A stretch of DNA of 64,000 nucleotides, from NCBI GenBank assembly GCA_020634855.1, contig JACKAU010000009.1:124001-188000 (forward strand), read 5' to 3'. This document shows positions 34,127-42,922 of this stretch, one piece after another. The translations under genes and the position numbers were made by a program. Position 1 is the stretch's first letter. Every line of letters begins with the position of its first letter. The stretch comes from Anaerolineales bacterium (lineage in GTDB: Bacteria; Chloroflexota; Anaerolineae; 4572-78; J111). The notes under the pieces were generated by a model, which was given only the letters and a program-made list of their open reading frames with translations, had not been told where the DNA came from and did no database searches.

Positions 34127-34519
34127 CTAGCTTATTGTTTCGACTGTAATTTCCGCACACTGTGTTAATTGGCGGTCATTGGTTAAAAATAGATCGCATT
34201 TGCCAACAATCGCCGCTGCCAGATGAAGTGCATCGGGGGTCTTAAAGCGATAATTGGCTCTCAATTCCGTTGCTTGATCCAGTACCTGTCGGGATAGCGG
34301 AACGATGGTTGTGATAATTTCAGCAAAGTAACTATCGAAAGCCGTGAGTAAAGCCGTCTCGCCATCCTGCATCGGTTTAACACGGCACTCCAACCGAGTC
34401 AGCTCGCTACATAATTGGGTCACGCCAGGTTGGGCCAATCGAGCTACCACTAGCGGCGCATACGGTACGACATTTTCCACTAAATATATCAGCGGTGCTG
34501 AGTCTAGGTAAACCCGCAC
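34127..34519 (-). CDS. vapC: VapC-like PIN-domain toxin
   Basis: A 130-residue PIN ribonuclease from the GTG at 34519, chosen because GGGAG precedes it and it follows the antitoxin stop by four bases. Acidic metal ligands are visible: D in VYLDSAPLIYLVE, E in CSELTRLECRV, D in TPDALHLAAAI and D in LFLTNDRQL. VapC toxins cleave tRNA or rRNA. Which RNA is cleaved here is unknown. It is paired with the upstream Phd-type antitoxin and embedded between trpS and trpA. Confidence 0.9.
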   Translation of the reverse strand: MRVYLDSAPLIYLVENVVPYAPLVVARLAQPGVTQLCSELTRLECRVKPMQDGETALLTAFDSYFAEIITTIVPLSRQVLDQATELRANYRFKTPDALHLAAAIVGKCDLFLTNDRQLTQCAEITVETIS

Positions 34520-34523
34520 AAGA

Positions 34524-34832
34524 TTACTCCCAACTATCTCGCTCGGCCCGAATTTGGGCATCGATTTCTTCTTTGCTGCGAACTTGATAGCCGCTGGCTT
34601 GCAGCGTTTCTCGGATCATATCGAGTTTTTTTACAAAGGCGTTTCCGGTTTCATTTGACAGCGTGTACCGCTGCTTGGCTTCTTGGAGTAACAGATAATC
34701 TTCCATACTGATAATGGCAGCTGTCGGCTCTCCGAATTTTTCCACAACGTACTCGGTTTGCCCGTACTCCACTTCATTTAAGATTCGTTTGATCTGTGTC
34801 CGTAATGTTGAGACTGATACTTTTTTGGACAT
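34524..34832 (-). CDS. Phd/YefM-type antitoxin
   Basis: A 102-residue protein. The N-terminal half (MSKKVSVSTLRTQIKRILNEVEYGQTEYVVEKFGEPTAAIISMEDYLLL) is a Phd/YefM DNA-binding fold. The charged C-terminal helix (QVRSKEEIDAQIRAERDSWE) should wrap the toxin. It has its own operator-like palindromes upstream and probably autoregulates the pair. Confidence 0.88.
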   Translation of the reverse strand: MSKKVSVSTLRTQIKRILNEVEYGQTEYVVEKFGEPTAAIISMEDYLLLQEAKQRYTLSNETGNAFVKKLDMIRETLQASGYQVRSKEEIDAQIRAERDSWE

Positions 34833-34850
34833 TTTACGCCTCTTTTACAT

Positions 34851-34876
34851 TTGTACAAACTTTACAATATGTACAA
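34851..34876. promoter_or_regulatory. Two TTGTACAA-type palindromes, likely antitoxin operator
   Basis: TTGTACAA (34851-34858) and TGTACAA (34870-34876) are palindromes centred 18 bases apart in the 110-bp gap between trpS and the antitoxin start. The placement fits autorepression by the Phd-type antitoxin. An internal promoter here would also drive trpA. Confidence 0.55.
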
Positions 34877-34942
34877 ATTGTAATCTATTTATCACTTCGT
34901 GTCAAGGGGGTATCCAATGCTTTTTCCCCTTTTTCGTTCAAT

Positions 34943-35959
34943 TTATTTTCTTAGCCCCATGTTTTTCTGAGCCACGTAAAGTCTGTGTTCGGCAGTAGGT
35001 CGAATACGGTCGGCCCCGTCTCTTAAGATTTGTTCCACGTAAGCGGGATCAGCTGCCATCTCATGATATCGTTTTTGAATCGGTTCCAGAGTTTCAATAA
35101 CCGCCTCGGCCACCCGTTTTTTAAGTGTTCCATACCCCTGTCCATCAAATTCATTAAGCACCGCTTCCTCACTCATGCCCGTGATCGCTTGATAGATGGT
35201 CAACAGGTTAGTGACGCCCGGCTGTTGTTCCGCATCGAAGGCAATGCGATTTTCCGAATCGGTTGTGGCTCGCATAACGCTTTTACGCAGCACGTTCGGA
35301 GGATCGAGCAGGTGCAAGGCATGGCCCTGCTTATCGCTGCTCTTACTCATCTTGGCGGTGGGGTCGTCTAATCCTTTAACTCGCGCGCCCGCTTTGGGGA
35401 TAAGTACTTCCGGCAGCACAAATGTCTCCCCGTAGAGGCTATTGAAACGTAAGACGATATCGCGGGTCAACTCTAGGTGTTGTTTCTGATCTTCACCAAC
35501 CGGCACATAGTGAGTGTCATATAAAATAATGTCAGCCGCCATCAATACCGGGTAATCGAGCAGCCCAGTACCCACGCTCTCTTGCTTAGCGCTCTTATCC
35601 TTATACTGAGTCATCCGCTCTAGCCAGCCTATAGGCGTAATGGTGTTAAGCAGCCAAGTTAGCTCAGAATGGGCGGCGATGTCGCTTTGTATAAAGATAG
35701 CGCAATGCTCTAGATCAATACCGCAGGCCAGGTACAGCAGCGCCACCTCACGCGTCTTATGAAAAAGCACCTCGGGATCTTGCGGAACGGTCAGCGCATG
35801 TAAATCCACTACGCAAAAAATATTGTCATATTTATGTTGCTCCGCCACCCAATTTTTGATCGCCCCCAGATAATTGCCGATGGTCAAATTACCGGACGGC
35901 TGGATACCAGAGAAGACTCGTTTTTTAGTTGGTTGGTCAGTTATTTTGTATCCTGTCAT
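34943..35959 (-). CDS. trpS: Tryptophanyl-tRNA synthetase
   Basis: A 338-residue class I synthetase. The HIGH-equivalent motif reads PSGNLTIGNYLGA and the KMSKS motif is intact (DPTAKMSKSSDK). Other family blocks are FIQSDIAAHSELTWLLN, YPVLMAADIILY and VPVGEDQKQHLELTRDI. It has an AAAGGAG ribosome site. Its location inside the T-box-controlled trp operon means uncharged tRNA-Trp should raise both synthesis of tryptophan and its charging enzyme. Confidence 0.98.
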   Translation of the reverse strand: MTGYKITDQPTKKRVFSGIQPSGNLTIGNYLGAIKNWVAEQHKYDNIFCVVDLHALTVPQDPEVLFHKTREVALLYLACGIDLEHCAIFIQSDIAAHSELTWLLNTITPIGWLERMTQYKDKSAKQESVGTGLLDYPVLMAADIILYDTHYVPVGEDQKQHLELTRDIVLRFNSLYGETFVLPEVLIPKAGARVKGLDDPTAKMSKSSDKQGHALHLLDPPNVLRKSVMRATTDSENRIAFDAEQQPGVTNLLTIYQAITGMSEEAVLNEFDGQGYGTLKKRVAEAVIETLEPIQKRYHEMAADPAYVEQILRDGADRIRPTAEHRLYVAQKNMGLRK

Positions 35960-36069
35960 GGGAAACTCCTTTCTCCCTTTTTAAGATTGTTTCCATAGGC
36001 TCTGTTCATCTGTGAAAATCACAGTAAGCTTATCAGTTTTAGAGAACAGATCTTCTAATTTCTAATTTT

Positions 36070-37296
36070 CTATTTTTTATTCCCCAACTCTCGCATAATC
36101 GTATCCAGATCCTTATCACCCCGTCCCGACAGATTGATCACGATCAGGCTGTCTTTTGACATCTTCGGCGCGCGTTTGATGACCTCGGCCACCGCGTGAG
36201 CCGACTCCAGCGCCGGAATGATGCCTTCCAATTCGCTTAGAACTTTTACCGCGGCCAGGGCTTCGTCATCGGTGGCGTAGGTGTAGCCGGCCCGCTCCTG
36301 ATCGCGTAGCCAGGCATGTTCCGGCCCCACTGAAGGATAATCGAGTCCGGCGCTGATCGAGTGGGTTTCGGCAATCTGGCCGTCGGGTGTTTGCAGCACG
36401 TAGGATTTGGTACCGTGCAATACGCCCAATCGAGGCTGAACCTTGGCATCCGGGTTAGACGGCGGCGGTGCAAATCGAGCCGCATGCTTGCCACTTTCAA
36501 TGCCGCTGCCGCCTGCTTCAACGCCCAGCATATCAACCGTTTGATCATCGACGAAGGCGTGAAACAGACCGATAGCGTTCGAGCCGCCACCGACACAGGC
36601 CACCAGCAGATCAGGTAGCCGTCCTTCGGCTTCTTGAATCTGAGCCCGAGCCTCATCACCGATGATGCTTTGAAAATCACGCACAATGGTCGGATACGGA
36701 TGTGGCCCCAGCGCTGAACCAAGCAAATAGTGGGTCGTTTCGACATTCGTCACCCAATCGCGGATGGCTTCATTGATGGCGTCTTTCAAGGTGCGACTGC
36801 CGCTGCTTACCGGACGGACTTCCGTGCCGGCCAACTGCATGCGGAACACATTCGGCTGCTGCCGGGCAATATCAACCTCGCCCATATAGACGATGCACTC
36901 CAGCCCCAACAACGCGCAGGCCGTCGCTGTGCCAACGCCGTGTTGCCCCGCCCCGGTTTCAGCCACGATCCGCTGCTTACCCATGCGTTTTGCCAGCAGC
37001 GCCTGCCCTAGAGCATTATTGATTTTGTGGGCGCCGGTGTGGTTCAAATCCTCGCGCTTGAGGTAGATTTTTGCGCCGCCCAGCTTTTCGGTCAGCCGCC
37101 CGGCGAATGTCAGCGGGCTGGGACGGCCCACATAAGTTTTCAGCAGATGATCCAGCTCCGCTTGAAATTCGGGATCGGCTTTTGCTGCTTCATAAGCCTG
37201 CTCTAATTCAGCCAGAGCCGGCATCAGCGTCTCCGGCACAAACTGACCACCATACGGCCCGAATTTACCTTTAACTTCGATGGTTGATGTGGTCAT
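36070..37296 (-). CDS. trpB: Tryptophan synthase beta chain
   Basis: 408 residues from the ATG at 37296 (AAGGAGAT ribosome site). The PLP-binding Lys is in HTGAHKINNALGQALLAKRMG. Other signatures are ETGAGQHGVGTATACALLGL, the phosphate loop VACVGGGSNAIGLFHAF, and the C-terminal serine-rich INLSGRGDKDLDT. It joins indole and serine in a complex with TrpA. An upstream in-frame ATG (37359) overlaps trpF and is rejected. Confidence 0.98.
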   Translation of the reverse strand: MTTSTIEVKGKFGPYGGQFVPETLMPALAELEQAYEAAKADPEFQAELDHLLKTYVGRPSPLTFAGRLTEKLGGAKIYLKREDLNHTGAHKINNALGQALLAKRMGKQRIVAETGAGQHGVGTATACALLGLECIVYMGEVDIARQQPNVFRMQLAGTEVRPVSSGSRTLKDAINEAIRDWVTNVETTHYLLGSALGPHPYPTIVRDFQSIIGDEARAQIQEAEGRLPDLLVACVGGGSNAIGLFHAFVDDQTVDMLGVEAGGSGIESGKHAARFAPPPSNPDAKVQPRLGVLHGTKSYVLQTPDGQIAETHSISAGLDYPSVGPEHAWLRDQERAGYTYATDDEALAAVKVLSELEGIIPALESAHAVAEVIKRAPKMSKDSLIVINLSGRGDKDLDTIMRELGNKK

Positions 37297-37336
37297 TGGG
37301 ATCTCCTTAATGACTGGTATATTTTGTATTACACTT

Positions 37337-38008
37337 TTAGCCTTTGACTGCCTCAACAAACGCTCTCACTTTCTCGTGATCCTTCTTTCCTTTGCTTAAC
37401 TCCACCCCGCTACTCACATCGACGCCCCACGGCTCGACTGCCCGAATAGCCTCGACCACATTGGCGGGAGTCAGACTGCCAGCCAGCATAATCGAATACC
37501 GTCTGGCGACTTTAGCCGCCATACCCCAATCGGTAACATGACCGGTGCCACCGTAGAGAGAGGGGTGGTAGGCGTCGAGTAGAAGGGCGGGTAAGTGATT
37601 GGCGATTGGAGATTGGAGATGGGGAGATAGAGTAAATTCTTCGATAAGAGAGTCAGCTTCATCGGGTGATTTAGGGCGGAGGGCTTTATAGGCCAGTCCG
37701 TTAAATTGGGCCACCACTTCAGGCGACTCGTCACCATGCAGTTGAACAGCGTCGAGCCGGCAGTAATCCACTATTTGCCGCACCCTCTCCACCGATTCGT
37801 TTACGAAAACACCAACGAAAAGAGGAAAAGCTTCAGATGCTTCGGGTGCAGCAAGAGATAATCGGGCCACGATCTCGCGTACCGTCTCCGGCGACACGTA
37901 TCGCGGGCTAGGCTCGTAAAAAATAAAGCCCACCAAATCCGCCCCGGCCTCAACCGCCACTTGCGCATCTTCTAAATTCGTCATTCCACAAATTTTAACT
38001 CGTGTCAT
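37337..38008 (-). CDS. trpF: Phosphoribosylanthranilate isomerase
   Basis: 223 residues from MTRVKICGMTNLEDA, whose Cys is catalytic. The catalytic Asp lies in LLLDAYHPSLYGGTGHVTDW, and phosphate-binding GSLTPANV and GVDVSSGVE are present. The stretch SPHLQSPIANHLPA before the catalytic strand is an insertion. It is encoded by a heptamer tandem repeat at 37595-37622, so the enzyme appears to tolerate a repeat-derived surface loop. Confidence 0.96.
   Translation of the reverse strand: MTRVKICGMTNLEDAQVAVEAGADLVGFIFYEPSPRYVSPETVREIVARLSLAAPEASEAFPLFVGVFVNESVERVRQIVDYCRLDAVQLHGDESPEVVAQFNGLAYKALRPKSPDEADSLIEEFTLSPHLQSPIANHLPALLLDAYHPSLYGGTGHVTDWGMAAKVARRYSIMLAGSLTPANVVEAIRAVEPWGVDVSSGVELSKGKKDHEKVRAFVEAVKG
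37595..37622. repeat. Heptamer tandem repeat inside trpF
   Basis: Four near-identical heptamers on the plus strand, GTGATTG GCGATTG GAGATTG GAGATGG, lie in the trpF coding sequence and encode LQSPIAN on the minus strand. The same family occurs at 40665-40706 and, in reverse orientation, at 62965-62985. Confidence 0.8.
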
Positions 38009-38060
38009 AGCTTTGGATAAGCTCCCGGACAGATAACTCCACAAACCCTAAAACCGAAAA

Positions 38061-38084
38061 AGGCTAAGGCTGAGGCGAAGGCGA
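38061..38084. repeat. AGGCKR hexamer tandem repeat
   Basis: AGGCTA AGGCTG AGGCGA AGGCGA lies in the 145-bp trpC-trpF gap. The same family is found in the leader of the CarH-type gene at 4842-4859. The remainder of the gap (38087-38153) is CTC/AAACTC-rich low-complexity sequence. Confidence 0.75.
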
Positions 38085-38153
38085 AGAAAAAGCACCTTAA
38101 CTTAAAACACCTCAACTCTATAAACTCAAGGAACTCCTCAATCTCCATAAACT

Positions 38154-38957
38154 CTACAAACTCAACAACTCCCGAACTTTTCGTCCAACATCTTTCGATT
38201 TAACCAAGGCCTCGCCAACCAAAATAGCGTCGATCCCCTCTTGGCTCAAGCGAGCAACGTCGGCTGCCGTGTGAATCCCACTTTCAGCGACGAAGCAGAT
38301 ACTGTCGGGTACATGTTGCCGCAACTCAATACAGTTGTTCAGATCAACGGAGAAATCGTGCAGGTTGCGATTATTCACACCAATGAGCCGCGGTTCGAGC
38401 GGCAGCACCCGATCCAACTCAGCTCGGTTGTGGACTTCAATCAGCGCAGTCATACTCAGCTTACGGGTAAGCGACAACAGCGCCGCCATCTCGTCGTCCT
38501 TCAACACGGCCGCAATCAATAACAGCGCATCGGCTCCGGCGGCGCGGGCTTCGTAAACCTGGTACGGATCAAAGATAAAATCTTTACGAAGCACACCCGG
38601 ACGGCGCTCGCCCATGATTTGTTTGAGATGATCACGAATTTGGGTTAGGTAATCGAGCTTGCCCTGAAAATATTTGACATCGGTCAACACCGAGATGCCT
38701 GCTGCCCCATTCTCGGCATAGCTAGAAGCCAACTCAATCGGATCAAATTTGTGACGCAGTAACCCCTTGCTGGGTGACGCTTTTTTTACTTCGGCTATCA
38801 GTGCTATCCGCTCCGTAGCCCGCAGTGCCGCGACAAAATCTTTCGGCGGCGTCGCCAGTTTGGCTTCAGCGCGAACCAGATTCGGCTCACGAATTTGCAT
38901 TTGCTTCGGCAGTTCTTCGATGCGTTTGTACTTTACAATATCATCTAAGATTGTCAT
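38154..38957 (-). CDS. trpC: Indole-3-glycerol phosphate synthase
   Basis: A 267-residue TIM barrel. Visible motifs are the catalytic Lys in IALIAEVKKASPSKG, FDPIELASSYAENGAAGISVLTD, VLRKDFIFDPYQVYEARAAGADALLLI, LIGVNNRNLHDFSVDL and ESGIHTAADV. It closes the pyrrole ring of the indole precursor. The last codons overlap an AAACTC-type low-complexity sequence that continues into the intergenic gap. Confidence 0.98.
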   Translation of the reverse strand: MTILDDIVKYKRIEELPKQMQIREPNLVRAEAKLATPPKDFVAALRATERIALIAEVKKASPSKGLLRHKFDPIELASSYAENGAAGISVLTDVKYFQGKLDYLTQIRDHLKQIMGERRPGVLRKDFIFDPYQVYEARAAGADALLLIAAVLKDDEMAALLSLTRKLSMTALIEVHNRAELDRVLPLEPRLIGVNNRNLHDFSVDLNNCIELRQHVPDSICFVAESGIHTAADVARLSQEGIDAILVGEALVKSKDVGRKVRELLSL

Positions 38958-38973
38958 TTGTTAATTCCTTACC

Positions 38974-40647
38974 TTAGGCTTTGCTCACGCTCTGTGTGAA
39001 CTCAATAAACCGGCGTAGAACACTCATCGCCGCGCCACTGTCGATACTGTCACCGGCCAACTTAATCCCCATCGCCAGTGAATCGGCTTTGCCCGCGGCG
39101 ACCAATGCTGCGGCCGCATTGAGCAGCACCACATCGCGTCGCGCCCCCGCCTGCCGCCCGGTTAGGATCGCTCGTGTGATTTCGGCATTCTCATCAGCCG
39201 TACCGCCGAGAAGATCGTCGATGCTGGCCGGGGCAAAACCCAGTTCCGTGGGATCGAGCGTTTCTGTTGTAACCTGGCCATTCTTGAGCCGGCTAACCTG
39301 ATTAGGCCCGGTCGTAGTCAGTTCATCGAGGCCGCCGTGGCCGTGATAGACAAAGGCGCTTTTGTTGCCGAGTTCGCCCAGCACTTTAGCCAGCGGTTCG
39401 GTCAAGCGGCCATCGTACACCCCCACCGCCAACGATTTGGCGTTGGCCGGATTGGTCAGCGGGCCGAGGATGTTGAACACAGTTCGCACGCCCAGCTCCC
39501 GCCGAGGGCCAATGGCATGCTTCATAGCCGGATGGTGCTTAACCGCAAAGAGAAACCCGATGCCGACTTCATCGATGGCATCAGCCACCTGTTCCGGAGT
39601 TAAATCCAGATTGACGCCCAACGCGGCCAGCACATCGGCGCTGCCGCTCTTGCTGCTGGCGGCGCGATTCCCATGCTTGGCGACCTTCTGACCCGTCCCA
39701 GCCACTACAAAAGCCGTGGTTGTGCTGATGTTGAACGTCCCAACGCCGTCCCCTCCCGTGCCGACCACATCGACCAACTGCTCCGGTGGTGTGGCTGGCC
39801 TCACCTGGACCGCTGCCCGGCGCATGGCCCGAGCGCTGCCGGTAATCTCTTCGACCGTTTCGCCTTTCATGCGCAGCGCCATCAGGTAAGCCCCAATCTG
39901 CGAGGGCGTCGCCTCACCCGCCATAATTTGCGACATCACTTCTTCGGCTTCGTCAAAAGAGAGCGACTCGCCGCTCATCACTTTGTTAATAGCCGTTTTA
40001 ATCGGCATGACGATGGGCGGTGGCGGCGGCTCAACCTTGGGTTCGGGTGTCGGCATCGTCTCGATTTTGGGCGGACTGCCGGCTTCGATTTGCAGAAAGT
40101 TATGCAGCATCTCGTGGCCGTACTCGGTCAAGATCGACTCCGGATGAAACTGAACCCCCACCACCGGATGCTCTTTGTGACGCAACCCCATAACTTCGGC
40201 GGCTTCACCACCCCGGGCGGTCACTTCCAGGCAGTCGGGCAGCGGTTCCTGCACAATCAGCGAGTGATAGCGCGTCGCGGTCAGCGGCGAAGGCAGGTTG
40301 TGGAAAACACCGCGCTGATTGTGCTCGATGGCCGAGACCTTGCCGTGCATTACATATTTGGCCCGGATGATCTTCCCCCCAAACGCCTGTCCAATGGCCT
40401 GATGGCCCAGACAGACACCTAAAATCGGAATTTCTTGGTGGAAACGCTGAATCAGCTCGACCGAGACGCCGGCGTCGTCCGGCGTGCCCGGCCCCGGCGA
40501 AATCACAATCTGGTCCGGCTTCATCGCTGCGATTTCATCTAGCGTCACCTCATCGTTGCGCCGAACCTCGACCGTCTGTCCCAGTTCGCCTAAATATTGA
40601 ACCAGGTTATAGGTAAATGAGTCATAATTATCAATCACTAAAACCAT
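38974..40647 (-). CDS. trpGD: Fused anthranilate synthase glutamine amidotransferase and phosphoribosyltransferase
   Basis: 557 residues. Residues 1-190 are the class I glutamine amidotransferase (VLVIDNYDSFTYNLVQYLGELG, nucleophile Cys in LGVCLGHQAIG, FHPES). A Pro-rich linker follows (about 195-212, PTPEPKVEPPPPP). Then comes TrpD (about 213-557) with VDVVGTGGDGVGTFNISTTTAF, the KHGNRAASSKSGSADVLAALG block and GPLTNPA. The fusion resembles the enterobacterial arrangement but has its own linker. The ribosome site GAGGAGG is perfect. It supplies ammonia to TrpE and makes phosphoribosyl anthranilate. Confidence 0.98.
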   Translation of the reverse strand: MVLVIDNYDSFTYNLVQYLGELGQTVEVRRNDEVTLDEIAAMKPDQIVISPGPGTPDDAGVSVELIQRFHQEIPILGVCLGHQAIGQAFGGKIIRAKYVMHGKVSAIEHNQRGVFHNLPSPLTATRYHSLIVQEPLPDCLEVTARGGEAAEVMGLRHKEHPVVGVQFHPESILTEYGHEMLHNFLQIEAGSPPKIETMPTPEPKVEPPPPPIVMPIKTAINKVMSGESLSFDEAEEVMSQIMAGEATPSQIGAYLMALRMKGETVEEITGSARAMRRAAVQVRPATPPEQLVDVVGTGGDGVGTFNISTTTAFVVAGTGQKVAKHGNRAASSKSGSADVLAALGVNLDLTPEQVADAIDEVGIGFLFAVKHHPAMKHAIGPRRELGVRTVFNILGPLTNPANAKSLAVGVYDGRLTEPLAKVLGELGNKSAFVYHGHGGLDELTTTGPNQVSRLKNGQVTTETLDPTELGFAPASIDDLLGGTADENAEITRAILTGRQAGARRDVVLLNAAAALVAAGKADSLAMGIKLAGDSIDSGAAMSVLRRFIEFTQSVSKA

Positions 40648-40664
40648 GATATCCTCCTCAAAAT

Positions 40665-40706
40665 GGAGATTAGTAAATGGCGATTAGAGATTAGGTGATG
40701 GGGAGA
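40665..40706. repeat. Heptamer tandem repeat in the trpE-trpGD gap
   Basis: GGAGATT AGTAAAT GGCGATT AGAGATT AGGTGAT GGGGAGA continues the family seen inside trpF. It fills most of the 119-bp gap upstream of the trpGD ribosome site. Confidence 0.75.
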
Positions 40707-40766
40707 TTGAAAATATAGTCTCTAATCGCCTGAAAAATTTTATATTCTACGACAGCCTCCCGCCGG

Positions 40767-42263
40767 TTACTGACTCTTCTCCGCATATTCCACTGCTTCA
40801 GCTAGCGCTCTGGCCTTATTCCAACTTTCTTCGTACTCCCGCTGGGGCACGCTGTCGGCCACGATGCCACCGCCGGCCTGAATATGCACCTGGTCGCCTT
40901 TCATAACCACCGTACGGATGGCGATGCAGGTGTCCATATTGCCGTCATAACCCACATAGCCGATGATGCCCCCGTAGATACCTCGCCGTGTGTTTTCTAA
41001 TTCGTCGATAATTTCCATCGAGCGAACCTTTGGCGCCCCGGTCAGGGTTCCCGCCGGGAAGGTGGCCCGTAGCAAGTCAAAGGCATCGTATTGCGGCATC
41101 AGCTTACCGCGAATCTCGGAGACGATGTGCATCACATGCGAGTAGCGTTCGATGACCATTAATTCGGTGGGATGAACCGTGCCATATTCGCACACCCGGC
41201 CTAAATCGTTGCGCCCCAGATCGACCAGCATCACATGTTCGGCTCGTTCTTTGATATCCTCCAGCAGCTCTTGAGCCAGCGCCTCATCTTCATCGACGGT
41301 GACCCCCCGCCAACGCGTTCCGGCAATAGGCCGCAGTTCGGCTTGCCCCTCTTCAAGCCGCACGTGCATTTCCGGGCTGGCCGAGATAATATGCAGCGGG
41401 AGGCTGTTGATCCCGCCCGGAAAGCGCATAAAAACCATATAGGGCGAAGGGTTGTGCATGCGCAGCGCCCGGTAAATACTAAACGGGTGAGCCGAGGTCC
41501 GGCGCGATAATCGCTGCGATAGCACCACCTGAAAGATATCGCCCGCTGCGATGTACTCTTTGGCCTGGCGGACCATCTCTTTGAACTCAACCGGCGTAAC
41601 ATTCGATTCCAGGCCGTTATGATCGACCTGCTGTCGGGGCGTTACGTCCGGCAGCGGCGCATTGAGCCGCGCCACCACCTCATCGATGCGGGCGGTGGCG
41701 CGCCGGTAAGCGGCGCGAATGTCACCCCGAGTTAAGTCGGCGTTAGCTACGACCTGAAGTCGCTGCCGGGCGTGGTCGAAAACCACCACGGTATGGGCGA
41801 TCATAAAAGCCGCCTCCGGCAGCTTGAGTTCATCAGGGTTGTTGTCCGGCAGCCGCTCAAAGCGACGAACACCATCATAGCTCAAAAAACCGACCGCGCC
41901 CCCGACGAAGCGGGGTAAATCGGCCAGGCGAACCGGCTTGTATTGCGCCATTTCCTGCTTCAGCACCCCCAGCGGATCGAGGCCATCTTTTAAGGGTACG
42001 GTGTAGCCGTGACCGGCGCTGGTGACGTAAACCTCATTGTCCCAGGTTGTCGTTACCCCCCGTGGTCGCACCCCAATGAAAGAGTAGCGGGCTACGTGCT
42101 CACCGCCTGATACCGACTCAAGTAAGAAACTTGGCCCTTCGTCTTGCAGTTTCAGGTAAACACTGACCGGCGTTTCCATATCGGCCGGCAAATCACGATA
42201 GATAGGGATCAAATTCCCCTGTTCGGCCATCACCTCGACTTGTTCTAAGGTTGGTTTGTACAT
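40767..42263 (-). CDS. trpE: Anthranilate synthase component I
   Basis: 498 residues from the ATG at 42263, which has a perfect AGGAGG five bases away. The tryptophan feedback site is visible (FLLESVSGGEHVARYSFIG). The chorismate-binding domain has FQVVLSQRLSRR, NPSPYMVFM, PIAGTRWRG, ERAEHVMLVDLGRNDLG, GTLTGAPKVRSMEIIDELE and IQAGGGIVADSVPQREYEE. It makes anthranilate with the TrpG domain. It is the first gene after the T-box, so it is controlled by both uncharged tRNA-Trp and end-product inhibition. Confidence 0.98.
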   Translation of the reverse strand: MYKPTLEQVEVMAEQGNLIPIYRDLPADMETPVSVYLKLQDEGPSFLLESVSGGEHVARYSFIGVRPRGVTTTWDNEVYVTSAGHGYTVPLKDGLDPLGVLKQEMAQYKPVRLADLPRFVGGAVGFLSYDGVRRFERLPDNNPDELKLPEAAFMIAHTVVVFDHARQRLQVVANADLTRGDIRAAYRRATARIDEVVARLNAPLPDVTPRQQVDHNGLESNVTPVEFKEMVRQAKEYIAAGDIFQVVLSQRLSRRTSAHPFSIYRALRMHNPSPYMVFMRFPGGINSLPLHIISASPEMHVRLEEGQAELRPIAGTRWRGVTVDEDEALAQELLEDIKERAEHVMLVDLGRNDLGRVCEYGTVHPTELMVIERYSHVMHIVSEIRGKLMPQYDAFDLLRATFPAGTLTGAPKVRSMEIIDELENTRRGIYGGIIGYVGYDGNMDTCIAIRTVVMKGDQVHIQAGGGIVADSVPQREYEESWNKARALAEAVEYAEKSQ

Positions 42264-42280
42264 AAATCCTCCTAAATAGC

Positions 42281-42303
42281 GGTCAGCAGTCAGCGGTCGG
42301 CAG
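42281..42303. repeat. GGTCAGC heptamer repeat before trpE
   Basis: GGTCAGC AGTCAGC GGTCGGC AG lies between the T-box terminator and the trpE ribosome site. It is another heptamer repeat with a different unit. Confidence 0.75.
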
Positions 42304-42448
42304 ACATTTGTCATCCTAGTTGTAGCGCCGTAGGCTCTGCTTGACTCGTTAAGAATACAACGTACTGAAAATGAGCATAATTTAAGAAAAACGTGGGGGT
42401 TGACGTAATGATGATATTTTTTGATCTATGTCCCAGGTTCCCCAGCCA

Positions 42449-42887
42449 ATAAAAAAACCCCCCATCCTCAACGCATCCTATATCGATGCCTTGGGGACGA
42501 GAGGTTTTGCTTCCCGTGGTGCCACCCCACTTAAACCGTTTTGTCAGGCCACCAAAATTTTGAGTAAGGTAGATGGTTTAACCTAACAGTCAGTTTCACT
42601 CTTGCAGATACGCAGCTTTACCTGTAAAATAGCTTAGCCTAAATACCTAGCTCCCTGATAACGGTGGAGTCGCCGGCACCGCCTACTAGAATAAAGTTTT
42701 TGGAATTAAGTAGAGTTAATGGAGTAGATACACTCCCCAAACTCTTTAAACTCTACAAACTTTATCTTTCGGAGCACAGCTCACGGGGCCATTCGCCGCT
42801 CGCGCTCGTACCGAATTCACACCCAACATCGGCTCTCTGAACGTCGCTTGAACGGTTACTTTTCCCGGTCACAGCTTTTTTAGATTA
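42449..42887 (-). promoter_or_regulatory. Tryptophan T-box riboswitch leader
   Basis: Read on the minus strand, the leader starts near 42887. It shows the Stem I landmarks AGTA, AGAGAGCCGATG, GGTGTGAAT and CGGTAC, then GGCGAATGGCCCC with the specifier codon TGG (42791-42789). The 3' part contains the T-box core GGGTGGCACCACGG (in 42508-42530), whose TGGC can pair with a GCCA acceptor end, as expected for tRNA-Trp (discriminator G). A GC-rich stem ending in seven T (near 42457-42449) is the terminator. Uncharged tRNA-Trp should favour antitermination and expression of the whole trp operon. Confidence 0.93.
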
Positions 42888-42893
42888 AACGCA

Positions 42894-42922
42894 AATTTAA
42901 CACAGCTAAGAGTGTTTGTCAA
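42894..42922 (-). promoter_or_regulatory. Promoter of the trp operon
   Basis: On the minus strand TTGACA (42922-42917) is followed by a 17-bp spacer and TAAATT (42899-42894). It would start transcription near 42887, immediately ahead of T-box Stem I. Confidence 0.75.

Noticed and set aside
37595..37622. CRISPR-like repeat
   Set aside because: Units are contiguous heptamers without spacers, and no cas genes occur in the window.
39673..40422. 249-codon frame opposite trpGD
   Set aside because: It is antisense to conserved TrpG and TrpD motifs and is Arg/His-rich without a domain, so it is a shadow frame.
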